DNA of 64,000 bases from Betaproteobacteria bacterium HGW-Betaproteobacteria-7 (lineage in GTDB: Bacteria > Pseudomonadota > Gammaproteobacteria > Burkholderiales > Rhodocyclaceae): contig PHCE01000010.1 of the NCBI GenBank assembly GCA_002840765.1, positions 232,039 through 296,038 on the forward strand, read 5' to 3'. Of the stretch, positions 8,991 to 18,031 are shown piece by piece; position 1 is the first letter of the stretch, and every line of letters starts with the position of its first letter. Made by a program: the position numbers and the translations under genes. The notes under the pieces were generated by a model. That model was not told the DNA's origin. It saw only the letters and a program-made list of their open reading frames with translations, and did not search any database.

Positions 8991-10095
8991 ATGGAAGCCG
9001 AACACCTGAACAGCATCTCCTACAAGCTCGACGATCTGGCGCAGCGCGCCGCCGAGCTGCGGAGGTATCTTTGACTACGATCACAAGCGCGAACGCCTGA
9101 CCCTCCTCTGCCAGGAGATGGAAGATCCCAAGATCTGGGACGATCCGAAACGTGCCCAGGAACTGGGCAAGGAAAAGAAATCGCTGGAAGACATCGTGCT
9201 CGTCCTCGAAGCCGTCGATAACGGCGTCAAGGATGGCCGCGAACTGTTCGCCATGGGCAAGGAAGACAACGACGACGACACCCTGCTCGCCGTCGAGGCC
9301 GACAATGGCGGACTCGAAAGCAAGCTGGCCGCCCTCGAATTCCGCCGCATGTTCAACAACCCGTCCGACCCGATGCCCTGCTTCCTGGAAATCCAGGCCG
9401 GCGCCGGCGGTACCGAGGCCCAGGACTGGGCTTCCATGCTGCTGCGCATGTACCTGAAGTACGGCGAGAAGAAGGGCTTCTCGGTCGAGGTCATGGAAGA
9501 GTCGGAAGGCGATGTCGCCGGCCTCAAGAGCGCCACCGTCAAATTCACCGGCGACTACGCCTACGGCACGCTGCGCACCGAAACCGGCATCCACCGCCTG
9601 GTCCGCAAGTCGCCGTTCGACTCGAACGCCCGCCGCCACACCAGCTTCACCTCGGTGTTCGTCTTCCCGGAAGTCGATGACTCGATCGAAATCGCCATCA
9701 ACCCGGCCGACGTGCGTACCGACACCTACCGCGCTTCCGGCGCCGGCGGTCAGCACATCAACAAGACTGACTCCGCCGTGCGTCTGACCCACGTGCCGAC
9801 TGGCATCGTCGTCCAGTGCCAGAACGACCGTTCGCAGCACCGCAACCGCGATGAAGCCTGGCAGATGCTGCGCGCCCGCCTCTACGAGTTCGAACTGCGC
9901 AAGCAACAGGCCGAACAGCAGAAGCTGGAAGACGCCAAGTCCGACATCGGCTGGGGCCACCAGATCCGCTCCTACGTGCTCGACCAGAGCCGGATCAAGG
10001 ATCTGCGCACCAACCACGAGACCGGCAACACCCAGGCCGTGCTCGACGGCGACCTCGATCCGTTCATCGAGGCCAGCCTCAAGCAGGGGGTCTAA
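8991..10095 (+). CDS. prfB: peptide chain release factor 2 (programmed +1 frameshift)
   Basis: RF2 releases the nascent chain at UGA and UAA. Reading starts at ATG 8991 and reaches an in-frame TGA at 9072-9074 after 27 codons. The context is GGAGGTATCTTTGAC: an internal Shine-Dalgarno-like GGAGG, the slippery CTT, then TGA C. Moving +1 (reading GAC at 9073) continues to TAA at 10095, giving 367 aa, normal for RF2. The second frame holds the GGQ motif ([14 protein letters not shown]), the peptidyl-transferase trigger, and a codon-recognition SPF (KSPFDSN). Autoregulation is by RF2 level: scarcity favours the shift. Annotators calling only the downstream ATG at 9118 would truncate the protein. 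Confidence 0.96.
9062..9075 (+). promoter_or_regulatory. prfB programmed frameshift site
   Basis: GAGGTATCTTTGAC: an SD-like purine block shortly before CTT TGA C, the recoding signal conserved in most bacterial prfB genes. The purine block is GGAGG rather than the AGGGGG of E. coli. Confidence 0.93.
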
Positions 10096-10101
10096 AACCC
10101 C

Positions 10102-11352
10102 GTGCTCCGTCTCCTGGCCTGGCTGGCCGGCACGCTGCTCCTGCTCGTGCTGGCGGCCGGGGGACTGCTCATCGCTACCCTAGAAGACCAGCCCCTGGTC
10201 AGCCGGCCGGCGACCATCACGGCGCAATCCATCGCCCAGGCGCGCCTGCTCCTGCTGACCAACGACCCGCGCCGCCTGCAGCCGGGTGACGCCCGGCGGG
10301 CAGTGATTCCTGCCGGCCTGCTCGACGAGGCGGTGAATTACGCCGCCACCCGCTTCCTGCGCGGCCGGGCCGCGCTCAAGCTGAACGGCGAGCGCCAGGC
10401 CGAACTGCTGCTCAGCCTGCAGCCGTCCTGGCTGGCCGGAATCGGCCACATCAACGTGGCGGCCACCCTGCACGACGCCGACGGCCTGCCGGCGATTACC
10501 GCCCTGCGCCTCGGCCAGCAGTCCTTGCCGGCGGCTTTCGCCGAACCGCTGCTCGGCGGGCTGCTGACCCTCGCCGGCTACGGCCGGGAATGGCAACAAC
10601 TGCGCGATGCGATCCGCCAGACCCGCTTCGACCCAAGACGCCAACGCCTGATCGTCAGCTATGTCTGGCAACCGGCCCTGCTTGAACAGGCGCGCGCCCT
10701 CGCCGCCTCCCCCGCCGACAAGGCGTTGATCGAGGCTGCGCATGCCAATCTCACCGGGCTGCTTGCCGACCGCGCCCCCGACAGTCGCGTGGCCTTGTCG
10801 GAAGTGTTGGCCCCAATGTTGACCACCGACCGCACGACTGGCGGGCAGCGCGCCGCCCTGCTCGTGCTCGCCGCCTTCCTCGCCGAACGCAACCTGACTG
10901 CCCTGTTTCCCGAGGCAGCCGACTGGCCACGCCCGCCGCCAGTCAAACTGACCCTTGGCGGCCGTTACGACAGTGCCCAGCACTTCGTCATCTCGGCAGC
11001 ACTCGCCGCCTGGGCCGGCGAGCCGCTGGCCGACGCCATCGGCACCTACAAGGAACTGGCCGATGCCCGCCACGGCTACGGTTTCTCCTTCGCCGACCTG
11101 GCGTCCGACCGCGCCGGCAAGGCCTTCGGCGAACTGCTGGTCGGCCGCTCGCCACGGCTTGAGACCCTGCTCGCCAGCAAATTCAGCGATGCCGATCTGC
11201 TGCCAGCGCTCGACGGCCTGCCGGAATACCTGCGCCAGCGCGAATTCCGCCAGCGCTTCGGCGGCCCGGGACAGCCTGCCTACGAGGAGCAGATTGTGGA
11301 AATCGACCGGCGCCTGATGGCTATGCCGCTCTATCGGCGGAACGGCGACTGA
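10102..11352 (+). CDS. conserved membrane-anchored protein of unknown function
   Basis: 416 aa from a GTG start 6 nt after prfB. An N-terminal hydrophobic helix (about 3-25, LLAWLAGTLLLLVLAAGG) predicts a signal anchor with the rest periplasmic. The body is mostly helical. The segment ELADARHGYGFSFADLAS, followed by DRAGKAFGELLVG, is the most conserved-looking stretch; similar phrases occur in uncharacterised proteobacterial proteins, but I know no function. The gene is directly followed by the cupin gene with 2 nt between, so both may be read with prfB. Confidence 0.75.
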   Translation: MLRLLAWLAGTLLLLVLAAGGLLIATLEDQPLVSRPATITAQSIAQARLLLLTNDPRRLQPGDARRAVIPAGLLDEAVNYAATRFLRGRAALKLNGERQAELLLSLQPSWLAGIGHINVAATLHDADGLPAITALRLGQQSLPAAFAEPLLGGLLTLAGYGREWQQLRDAIRQTRFDPRRQRLIVSYVWQPALLEQARALAASPADKALIEAAHANLTGLLADRAPDSRVALSEVLAPMLTTDRTTGGQRAALLVLAAFLAERNLTALFPEAADWPRPPPVKLTLGGRYDSAQHFVISAALAAWAGEPLADAIGTYKELADARHGYGFSFADLASDRAGKAFGELLVGRSPRLETLLASKFSDADLLPALDGLPEYLRQREFRQRFGGPGQPAYEEQIVEIDRRLMAMPLYRRNGD

Positions 11353-11354
11353 GC

Positions 11355-11675
11355 ATGAACGACAACCTCTACACCCCGCCGCCCGCCGCCGACCGCGAGA
11401 TCTTCGCCGAACTGCTCCGGCGCCCCGGACTCCGCATCGAACGCATCGTCTCCACTGGCCAGTGCAGCCCGGCGGATTTCTGGTACGACCAGGTAGAGGG
11501 CGAATGGGTGGCCGTGCTGCAGGGCGAAGCCAGGCTGCGCTTTGCCAACGAGGCGACGGCCCGCCACCTGCGCGCCGGTGATTTCGTGGACATCGCCCCG
11601 CATCGCCGCCATCGCGTCGAATGGACACCGGCCGATCAGACGACCATCTGGCTGGCCATCTTCTACAGCCCCTGA
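11355..11675 (+). CDS. small single-domain cupin protein
   Basis: 106 aa. A single beta-barrel: FWYDQVEGEWVAVLQGEARLR contains the first cupin-like motif and HLRAGDFVDIAPHRRHRVEW the second, with possible metal-binding residues (H73, H76, H77 region). This size and motif spacing are typical of the many small cupins without assigned substrate. It begins 2 nt after the upstream gene and ends 1 nt before the convergent small exported protein, leaving no room for an intergenic terminator. Confidence 0.82.
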   Translation: MNDNLYTPPPAADREIFAELLRRPGLRIERIVSTGQCSPADFWYDQVEGEWVAVLQGEARLRFANEATARHLRAGDFVDIAPHRRHRVEWTPADQTTIWLAIFYSP

Positions 11676-11676
11676 G

Positions 11677-12027
11677 TTACTTGCGGATCGGCTGGTTGCG
11701 GCCGGAGAACTGATCGCTCAGGCGCATCGCGCCATCGCTGAACTGGCCGGTCGGGTTGTTCGTGCAATAGCGGTCGATGTAATTTTCGACGGTGCCGCTG
11801 GATATGGTCGATACCTGCTGCTTCGGCAAGGCGTAATTGTGGCCGGTCAGAAAACCACGGCTCCAGTTAACGTAGGCGGCGCGCTGGTCCCGATCGTCAC
11901 TCGACTGCCTCCAGGCAGCACAGGACATGTCCTCAAAGCCAAGAATGTTCTGCGCTGTTGCCGGCGCCGCGGTGATTAAGGCAAAGGCGGCAATCAAGGC
12001 CGGCCGGGCAAATTTTGCTGCGTGCAT
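11677..12027 (-). CDS. small secreted protein with two cysteines, unknown function
   Basis: 116 aa from ATG 12027, chosen because a good Shine-Dalgarno (AGAGGAG) precedes it; longer in-frame readings lack one. Residues 1-25 are a signal peptide ending APATAQ. The mature part (about 90 aa) has CAAW and YCTNNP cysteines that could form a disulfide, and NWSRGFLTGHNYA. The layout resembles small periplasmic HdeA/Rap1a-like proteins, but similarity is too weak to name it. It sits just upstream of the nucleoside-recognition transporter gene but is transcribed in the same direction after it (17 nt gap). Confidence 0.72.
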   Translation of the reverse strand: MHAAKFARPALIAAFALITAAPATAQNILGFEDMSCAAWRQSSDDRDQRAAYVNWSRGFLTGHNYALPKQQVSTISSGTVENYIDRYCTNNPTGQFSDGAMRLSDQFSGRNQPIRK

Positions 12028-12043
12028 CAGTGCTCCTCTGGGT

Positions 12044-12982
12044 TCACGCTCCCAGTATATGTCCGAAGGTGCGTACGGCAATGCCGATGCAGGCACCGAG
12101 GGCCGCCGGCTTCCACACCGCGGCAATGCGCCGCCCGGCAGAAATCAGCACGGCAACACCGGGCAGATCGAAGGGCGAGATCAGGAAACCGGCGCTGGCA
12201 TTGAGCAGTTGGGCGCTGATCTGGCCGGCCCGGCGCATCTCGTCCATCACCCCCATCATCGCCGTGCCGCCGGCGATGTATTTGGTCAGTGTCGGCAAAA
12301 TCAGCGCACTGTCGATCGACAGCGCCGTCAAAACAGGCGCCAGCAATTGCGTCAGACCGTCAATGGCGCCCGAGGTGCGCAGCGCGGTGACGATGACCAG
12401 CGACAGCACCAGCATTGGAATCGCCCCGACCGCCAGCTTGAAGGCCTCGGCCCCGGCCCGGTTGATCACGTCGAGCACACCCTTGGCGTTCTCGGCCACC
12501 GGGTGATGCAGGCTTTCGTCGAGGCGCCCCTCCTCAGCCGACAGGGCGCGTCCGAACAGGTAATAGGTCGCCGCCGCCGCCACCAGACCGCCGATCAGCG
12601 ACCACGCCAGGGTCAGCGCAATGTCCAGACCCATGGTCATCATCGGCAGCGCCGCATTGGCCTGCGACATGGCGAAGACCATCGCCAGCGTCGCCGCGAT
12701 GTGGCGATCGGAAGCACCGCGCTGCTCCATCATCGCCAGTGTCGCCATCGGTGCGGCGAAGCTGACGAAATTGATCTGCAGCGCCGCGAACACCCCCAGC
12801 CCGGTCAGCCCGACCGGCTTCAACACCGGCGCCAGCCGCGCCACCAGCCAGTCGAGCACGCCGCGCGCCTCGAGCAGCCGCATCAGCGCCAGCATCACCA
12901 CCATGACCGGCAGCAACACGAAAAGGGCCAGCTCGACAGCGGAGCGACCGGCCTTGAGGATGATTTCGATGAGGATTTCCAT
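12044..12982 (-). CDS. nucleoside-recognition (Gate) domain membrane protein
   Basis: 312 aa, strongly hydrophobic, about 8 membrane helices in two similar halves. The pattern (ALQINFVSFAAPMATLAMM; AMSQANAALPMM; PTLTKYIAGGTAMMGVM) fits the nucleoside recognition/Gate family that includes SpmA/SpmB and relatives. Substrates of the stand-alone members are not established. No Shine-Dalgarno is evident before ATG 12982. The downstream small secreted protein gene may be cotranscribed. Confidence 0.8.
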   Translation of the reverse strand: MEILIEIILKAGRSAVELALFVLLPVMVVMLALMRLLEARGVLDWLVARLAPVLKPVGLTGLGVFAALQINFVSFAAPMATLAMMEQRGASDRHIAATLAMVFAMSQANAALPMMTMGLDIALTLAWSLIGGLVAAAATYYLFGRALSAEEGRLDESLHHPVAENAKGVLDVINRAGAEAFKLAVGAIPMLVLSLVIVTALRTSGAIDGLTQLLAPVLTALSIDSALILPTLTKYIAGGTAMMGVMDEMRRAGQISAQLLNASAGFLISPFDLPGVAVLISAGRRIAAVWKPAALGACIGIAVRTFGHILGA

Positions 12983-13030
12983 GGGGGCGGATTATTTCAT
13001 CGGGGCGGCGGCTTGGGGATAGGCAATTTC

Positions 13031-13135
13031 CCTTGGCGTTATTGTCCTGCTCAATACCGTGCTTCCTGGCCGAGCCAAGGGGAAAGCCGATCTGTCTCCG
13101 CAGACGTCTCCGCTTCGCCTGAACGGCGACAGATC
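13031..13135. repeat. nested inverted repeats in intergenic DNA
   Basis: Two palindromic pairs lie end to end: CCTTGGC (13031-13037) with GCCAAGG (13074-13080), and GATCTGTC (13089-13096) with GACAGATC (13128-13135). They could be a REP-like element or a terminator between two genes read leftward. There is no long T run. Confidence 0.35.
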
Positions 13136-13147
13136 GTTCAACCCTCG

Positions 13148-13507
13148 CTAGACGCGAATGATGTTGCCCTTCAGTGAGTAAAGAATTGCGATCACCTCGT
13201 TTTTGGTGGCGTCATCGACTGCATGTTTGGTCATTGCGGCGACGATATCGTCCACCACCGCCAGATATTCCTGCTCACTGATGTTCATGCCTTTGTGCGC
13301 CGTCAGCATGTCCTTGCCCGTGTACGGCTCCGGACCGCCAGTCCCGGCGCAGAAAAACTCGTAAGCCATCCGTTTGGCGTGCTCGAGATCCTTGATGTTC
13401 TCGAAACGGGTTTTGACAACGGGATTGGCCAAGTGCCCGGCCATTACATCCTCGACGACACGAGCAATACCCTCAGCTCCACCCAGGCGTTGGTAAAGAG
13501 TGATCAT
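13148..13507 (-). CDS. group 1 truncated (2/2) haemoglobin
   Basis: 119 aa from ATG 13507, preceded by AGGAG at good spacing. The sequence (LYQRLGGAEGIARVVEDV at the start, RFENIKDLEHAKRMAYEFF, GGPEPYTGKDM, LTAHKGMNISEQEY) is a clear TrHbN-type globin: the B-E-G-H fold core with the proximal histidine in LTAHKGM. Such proteins bind O2 and NO and often serve NO detoxification; the precise role cannot be told here. It stands alone. Confidence 0.93.
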   Translation of the reverse strand: MITLYQRLGGAEGIARVVEDVMAGHLANPVVKTRFENIKDLEHAKRMAYEFFCAGTGGPEPYTGKDMLTAHKGMNISEQEYLAVVDDIVAAMTKHAVDDATKNEVIAILYSLKGNIIRV

Positions 13508-13751
13508 GGCGAACTCCTCTTGATGAAATGGCCGCACAAGGAAACTGCAAGCAACGGCCGTCGCGGCCAAGCGGTCCTGCTTTCCGGCCTTTGCGTCCAT
13601 GGCATCCACGCCGTTTGCGGCGTCAGATCCACCTTGAGCAGAGTTTCAGGGCGCGCGGAAAGTTCAATGCCGTTTCCGGCATTCTGCCGATCGCGGAAGG
13701 CAGCGAATGGCGCCCGGGCGCACAAAAGACCGGATTACCGTACTCACCCGC

Positions 13752-15011
13752 TCAAACCGCGGGGTTATCGCTACCGCCCTTCCGCCGCTCGAACAGCAGC
13801 GGCATGATGTTGTCAGCCAGCAGCAGACCTACCGCCAGCACGGCGCCGGTCAGCACCATGTCGGTCATCAGGCTGATGCCGGCGGCGCTGTCCTGGTGGA
13901 TCAGCGCATGGACGCCGCGGAAGCCCATGCTGCCGGGGACCAGCGTGATCAGGCCGGGAATCTGGACGAGCGCTGCCGGGCGCTTGCTCAGGTACTGGTA
14001 GAGATGGCCGGCGCTGGCGACTGCCAGGGCGGCAGCGAAGGCGCCGACGACGCCGCCCATCCGCGCATCGACCAGCGAATAGACAGCCCAGGCCAGCAGG
14101 CAGGCGCCGACCGAGACATTGACCGCCGACAGCGGCGCCTGCAGCACCGCCAGCAGCGAAATGCCCAGACCGGCGATGGCCACCCAGATGGCCCACGCCG
14201 GCAGCACCGGAACGGCCTCCGGCAGCGGTAGTGCCGGCAGCCAGGCAAGACTGAGCTGGGTGCCGATGGCCAGACCCGCCCCCATCAGGAAGAGCAGCAC
14301 GAAAGCCCCGGTCAGCCGACCGGTGCCAGCCAGATAGTTCTGCGTGGCGATTTCCGACATGGCGATGGTGATCATGAAACCCGGCAGCAACAGCACGATA
14401 CCGGCCACCGCCGAAATGAACGGTACCTGCTGCGGCAACAGCTGCGCCAGCCCCTGCGCGGCCAGCGCCGCCAGAGTGCAGAGGATCACCGGCACCGCCG
14501 GCCCGAGTCGCGGAACGCGGGCGAACACTAGATAGCCGGCGACGAAGGCCATGCCGATCAGGCCGCCGCACAATGCCTCCACCCAGCCGCCGCGCAGCAG
14601 CAGCGCCACCGAGGCGGAGAGCGGAAAACCCATCAACACGAAGGCCCAGCCGGACCACGGCGGCGGCTGCAGCATGATCGCGGCCAGACGCTCGGCATAG
14701 CCGTCCAGCTCATCCACCGACGAAATCTCGCGGCACAACGCATTGAGCGCAATCAACCGCGCCATGTTGAAATCGTAGGGCGGCAGGCGCAGCAGTTCGA
14801 CCCGCCGCGATTGATCGCCGGCGACCACCGTCAACGCCAGAAAGGTCAGCACCGCGAAGCCTTCCACCCGCACGCCGAGGCGCTCGCCAATCTCGCGCAG
14901 CGCCGCCTCCAGTCCCTGCGCTGGCGCCCCGCTGACATGCATGGCCCGCCCCAGATCGCGCAAAAACTGCGCCAGCCGAACCAGGGTTTGTTCATTCATG
15001 GGTTGCGCCAT
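13752..15011 (-). CDS. ThrE-family threonine/serine exporter-like membrane protein
   Basis: 419 aa if started at ATG 15011; a second in-frame ATG at 14999 is equally possible, and neither has a good ribosome site. The N-terminal soluble segment (FLRDLGRAMHVSGAPAQGLE and on to about 125) plus roughly 10 membrane helices match the fused ThrE architecture (DUF1212 half followed by DUF3815 half), exemplified by the Corynebacterium ThrE exporter. LIHQDSAAGISLMTDMVLTGA near the C-terminus is a typical late segment. Transport of Thr/Ser is inferred from the family. Confidence 0.85.
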   Translation of the reverse strand: MAQPMNEQTLVRLAQFLRDLGRAMHVSGAPAQGLEAALREIGERLGVRVEGFAVLTFLALTVVAGDQSRRVELLRLPPYDFNMARLIALNALCREISSVDELDGYAERLAAIMLQPPPWSGWAFVLMGFPLSASVALLLRGGWVEALCGGLIGMAFVAGYLVFARVPRLGPAVPVILCTLAALAAQGLAQLLPQQVPFISAVAGIVLLLPGFMITIAMSEIATQNYLAGTGRLTGAFVLLFLMGAGLAIGTQLSLAWLPALPLPEAVPVLPAWAIWVAIAGLGISLLAVLQAPLSAVNVSVGACLLAWAVYSLVDARMGGVVGAFAAALAVASAGHLYQYLSKRPAALVQIPGLITLVPGSMGFRGVHALIHQDSAAGISLMTDMVLTGAVLAVGLLLADNIMPLLFERRKGGSDNPAV

Positions 15012-15165
15012 CCAGTGGAAATACGAGGGGGAGCACTCTACCGCAACGCGCCACAGAAACCGGTCTCCGAGCCGCGAGAGGCGACATGACTGCTGACGAC
15101 CACCCAATGCGGCCGTTGAATAAAGCTGGGGCACCCGCGGGCGCCAGGTCCAAGCAATTCAGTAC

Positions 15166-16719
15166 CTATTCCTGCACCTGCTCATCCGTCATGCGTGAGA
15201 TACGAACCCGTTCGATGCGACGATTCGCGATCTCCAGCACCTCGAAACGGAAGTCGCCGAACTGGAAGGATTCGCCAACCGCCGGCATGCCCTCGTGCTG
15301 AGCCAGCAGCAGGCCAGCCAGCGTCAGGTATTCATCATCCGGGCTGACCAGCTCGACCTCGCCCAGCGATTGCTCCAGCTGATGCAGGTCGGCGGTGCCC
15401 TTGACCCGCCACTCGTCGCCTTCGCGGATGATGTCAGGTGTCTCGTCGGCATCCGGAAACTCGCCGGCGATCGCCTCCAGGATGTCGAGCGGCGTCACCA
15501 GCCCCTGCATCGTCCCGTACTCGTCCACCACCAGGACGAGGCTGCCTTTCGCCTTGCGCAGCACCCCCAGTATCTTGATCACGTCGATGCTGTCCGGGAC
15601 CACGATCGGCGGGTACTGGGCGGCGCAGGCGGCCAGGTTCTGTCCGCTGTCCAGGGCGGTGAACAGTTCCTTGGCGCGGACCACGCCGATGACATTGTCC
15701 AGGGCGCCCCGGCAAACCGGGAAGAGACTATGCGGCGTCGCCAGCAACTGGGCGCGGACGTCCTCGGCATTGCCCGCGCAATCGACCCAGGAGATGTCCG
15801 CCCGTGGCGTCATGACGGTGCGGATGGAACGCTCGGCCAGCGTCAGCACGCCGGAAATCATGAACCGTTCTTCCTCGCCGAAGGCCGGGGCTTGTTCGTC
15901 TTCGCCGCCAGCAGCAGCGGCTTCTGTTTCGCCATTGGTGTGGCGTCCACCCATCAGCTTCAGGATGGCGTCTGCCGTCCGGTCCCGCAGGGGCTGCCGC
16001 GACTCGTTCCTGGCCAGGTTGCGCCAGGCCAGCTGGTTGAAGGTCTCGATCATGATCGAGAAGCCGATCGCCGCGTACAGGTATTCCTTCGGAATGTGGA
16101 AGCCGAAGCCCTCGGCCACCAGGCTGAAGCCGATCATCAGCAGGAAGCTCAGGCAGAGCACGACGACGGTCGGGTGCGCATTGACAAACTTGGTCAGCGG
16201 CTTCGAGGCAAGGATCATGACGCCCATGGCAATCACGACGGCGGCCATCATGACGCCCAACTGGTTCACCATGCCGACAGCAGTGATGACCGCATCCAGC
16301 GAGAACACCGCATCGAGCACGATGATCTGCGCGACCACCATCCAGAAGCTGGCATAGGCGGCCTTCGGACCGGACTGGTTCAGGTTGCCCTCCATGCGCT
16401 CGTGCAGTTCCATCGTCGCCTTGAAGACCAGGAACAGGCCACCGGCGAGAAGGATCAGGTCGCGCCCGGAGAAGGTGAGCTGACCGATCGAGATCAGCGG
16501 GTCGGTCAGTGTCACCAGCCAGGACACGGCGAACAGCAGTACCAGCCGCATCAACAAGGCCAGCGAAAGGCCGATCAGCCGCGCCCGGTCGCGCTGGTGT
16601 GGCGGCAGCTTGTCGGCGAGGATGGCGATGAACACGAGGTTGTCGATGCCGAGCACAATTTCCAGAACGACGAGCGTCAGCAAGCCGATCCAGATCGCAG
16701 GATCCATCAGGAATTCCAT
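15166..16719 (-). CDS. TerC-family membrane protein with CBS pair and CorC_HlyC domain
   Basis: 517 aa. Residues 1-235 form a TerC-type integral membrane domain ([36 protein letters not shown]: acidic residues in helices that coordinate metal in the family). Then a linker, two CBS motifs (about 300-420, [11 protein letters not shown] and [18 protein letters not shown]) and a C-terminal CorC_HlyC domain (about 430-510). The same architecture occurs in E. coli YoaE/YegH. TerC members have been linked to Mn or Ca export. GGAG precedes ATG 16719. The 286-bp upstream gap contains a strong hairpin. Confidence 0.9.
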   Translation of the reverse strand: MEFLMDPAIWIGLLTLVVLEIVLGIDNLVFIAILADKLPPHQRDRARLIGLSLALLMRLVLLFAVSWLVTLTDPLISIGQLTFSGRDLILLAGGLFLVFKATMELHERMEGNLNQSGPKAAYASFWMVVAQIIVLDAVFSLDAVITAVGMVNQLGVMMAAVVIAMGVMILASKPLTKFVNAHPTVVVLCLSFLLMIGFSLVAEGFGFHIPKEYLYAAIGFSIMIETFNQLAWRNLARNESRQPLRDRTADAILKLMGGRHTNGETEAAAAGGEDEQAPAFGEEERFMISGVLTLAERSIRTVMTPRADISWVDCAGNAEDVRAQLLATPHSLFPVCRGALDNVIGVVRAKELFTALDSGQNLAACAAQYPPIVVPDSIDVIKILGVLRKAKGSLVLVVDEYGTMQGLVTPLDILEAIAGEFPDADETPDIIREGDEWRVKGTADLHQLEQSLGEVELVSPDDEYLTLAGLLLAQHEGMPAVGESFQFGDFRFEVLEIANRRIERVRISRMTDEQVQE

Positions 16720-16850
16720 GGGGTGCTCCGGGTGATAACGCTGCGCGACCGGCAGAAAGACCCGCTGTATTTGCCGGGATCAGTTGCGTTGACAATGCGT
16801 GCTGGCCGAGTATGGCTTCTCGGGATGCGGGCGGCGGGAAACAACAAGCT

Positions 16851-16878
16851 GGCGCGGGCTTGGACACAGGCCCGCGCC
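16851..16878 (-). promoter_or_regulatory. strong GC hairpin upstream of the TerC-type gene
   Basis: A 9-bp perfect stem GGCGCGGGC (16851-16859) / GCCCGCGCC (16870-16878) with a 10-nt loop lies about 130 nt before the TerC-type start. It could be an attenuator-like leader element. I could not fit the yybP-ykoY Mn riboswitch consensus that often precedes such genes. Confidence 0.3.
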
Positions 16879-17005
16879 AAGCAACATCGATCACATTCCA
16901 TAAGGGGTACGCCCAGCCTCCAGGCTGACAAGATCGACGGATTGTAATTTACGGGTCGGACGAAAACAAAGTCCGCGGATCACGGTCTTCAATCCCGCTC
17001 CGCGA

Positions 17006-17923
17006 CTACACCTTGAGCGCGCCATCCCAGGGCGCCGTTTCGCCGGCAAAGCGGGCCGCCAGAAAATCCACCAGCAGGCGCAGGGCCAGCGGTTGATGCT
17101 GGCGCGACAGATAGATGGCATGGATGCCCAGCACCTCCGGCTCATGATCCGGCAGCAGGTGCACCAGGCGGCCGCTGCGCAGGTCGTCGCCCAGATAGTA
17201 GGTCGGCAGCATGGCGATGCCGGCCCCCGACAGCGCCGCCCGGCGCAGCACGGCGGTCTCGTTGGTATGGAAGCGCCAATTGACCGGCACGCTGATCATC
17301 TCGCCATCGTTGCGTATCAGCCGGTATTGCTTGCCGATGCCGAAGGCGTGCGCGATCCAGTGGTGCTGGCGCAAGTCATCGGCGGTGCGCGGCAGCCCGT
17401 GCCGCTGCAGATAGTCGGGTGAAGCGCACAGCAGCGAGCGACAGCGCGCCAGTGGCCGCGTAATCATCGTCGGGTCCAGCGTGTTGGTGATGCGCACCGC
17501 CAGATCGACCCGCTCGGTGACCAGATCGGTCGGCTTGTCGCCCACTGACAGCATGATTTCGACCTGCGGGTGCAGTTGTTGAAACTCGATCAGCGCTGCC
17601 GTCAGCTGAGCGTCGGCAAAGGAAGCTGCCGTCGTCACCCGTAGCACACCCGCCGGCTCACGGTTGCGCTGGGCCGCAATGGACCGCGCCTCCTCGGCGA
17701 TATCGAGCATTTGCCGGCAGGCGGGCAGTGCCGCCAGGCCGGCATCGGTCAGGCTGAGCTTGCGCGTGGTCCGGTGCAGCAAGCGGGCAGCGAACCAGTC
17801 CTCCACCGCCGCGAGATAGCGGCTGACCATGGCCGCGGACATCTCCAGATGCTCGGCCGCCTGCGTCAGGCTGCCTCGATCGGCCACTTCGACAAATACG
17901 CGCACTGCCGTCAGACGATCCAT
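17006..17923 (-). CDS. LysR-type transcriptional regulator
   Basis: 305 aa from ATG 17923 (MDRLTAVRVF, the usual LysR start); the frame extends 8 codons upstream without better signals. An N-terminal winged HTH (about 3-62, SLTQAAEHLEMSAAMVSRYL) is followed by a substrate-binding domain (90-295). It belongs to the CrgA/DmlR-like branch by its length and GVLRVTTAASF segment. It is divergent from the metallo-beta-lactamase-fold gene at 18032, and the gap holds a 10-bp inverted repeat, so it most likely controls that gene and itself. Confidence 0.92.
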   Translation of the reverse strand: MDRLTAVRVFVEVADRGSLTQAAEHLEMSAAMVSRYLAAVEDWFAARLLHRTTRKLSLTDAGLAALPACRQMLDIAEEARSIAAQRNREPAGVLRVTTAASFADAQLTAALIEFQQLHPQVEIMLSVGDKPTDLVTERVDLAVRITNTLDPTMITRPLARCRSLLCASPDYLQRHGLPRTADDLRQHHWIAHAFGIGKQYRLIRNDGEMISVPVNWRFHTNETAVLRRAALSGAGIAMLPTYYLGDDLRSGRLVHLLPDHEPEVLGIHAIYLSRQHQPLALRLLVDFLAARFAGETAPWDGALKV

Positions 17924-17957
17924 TTCATCGATCCATGCAATAAACAATCAACCGGCA

Positions 17958-17994
17958 CGAACTTTATCAACCATTTTGCAAAACATAAAGTTCG
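17958..17994. promoter_or_regulatory. 10-bp inverted repeat, probable LysR operator
   Basis: CGAACTTTAT (17958-17967) and ATAAAGTTCG (17985-17994) form a perfect inverted repeat with a 17-nt AT-rich spacer, centred in the gap between the divergent LysR gene and the metallo-hydrolase gene. This placement suits a LysR binding site controlling both. Confidence 0.6.
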
Positions 17995-18031
17995 TTCCGC
18001 AGTGATTGCTTACCCCCTCAAGGAGACCACC

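Noticed and set aside
15295..16947. 550-codon open frame on the plus strand
   Set aside because: Antisense to the TerC/CBS gene; His/Asp/Gln-rich shadow without any domain.
16720..17005. yybP-ykoY manganese riboswitch before the TerC-type gene
   Set aside because: The conserved loop sequences could not be found in the leader; only a GC hairpin is supported.
17711..18031. Upstream extension of the metallo-hydrolase frame
   Set aside because: The extension overlaps the LysR gene and its control region; AAGGAG and a signal peptide fix the start at 18032.
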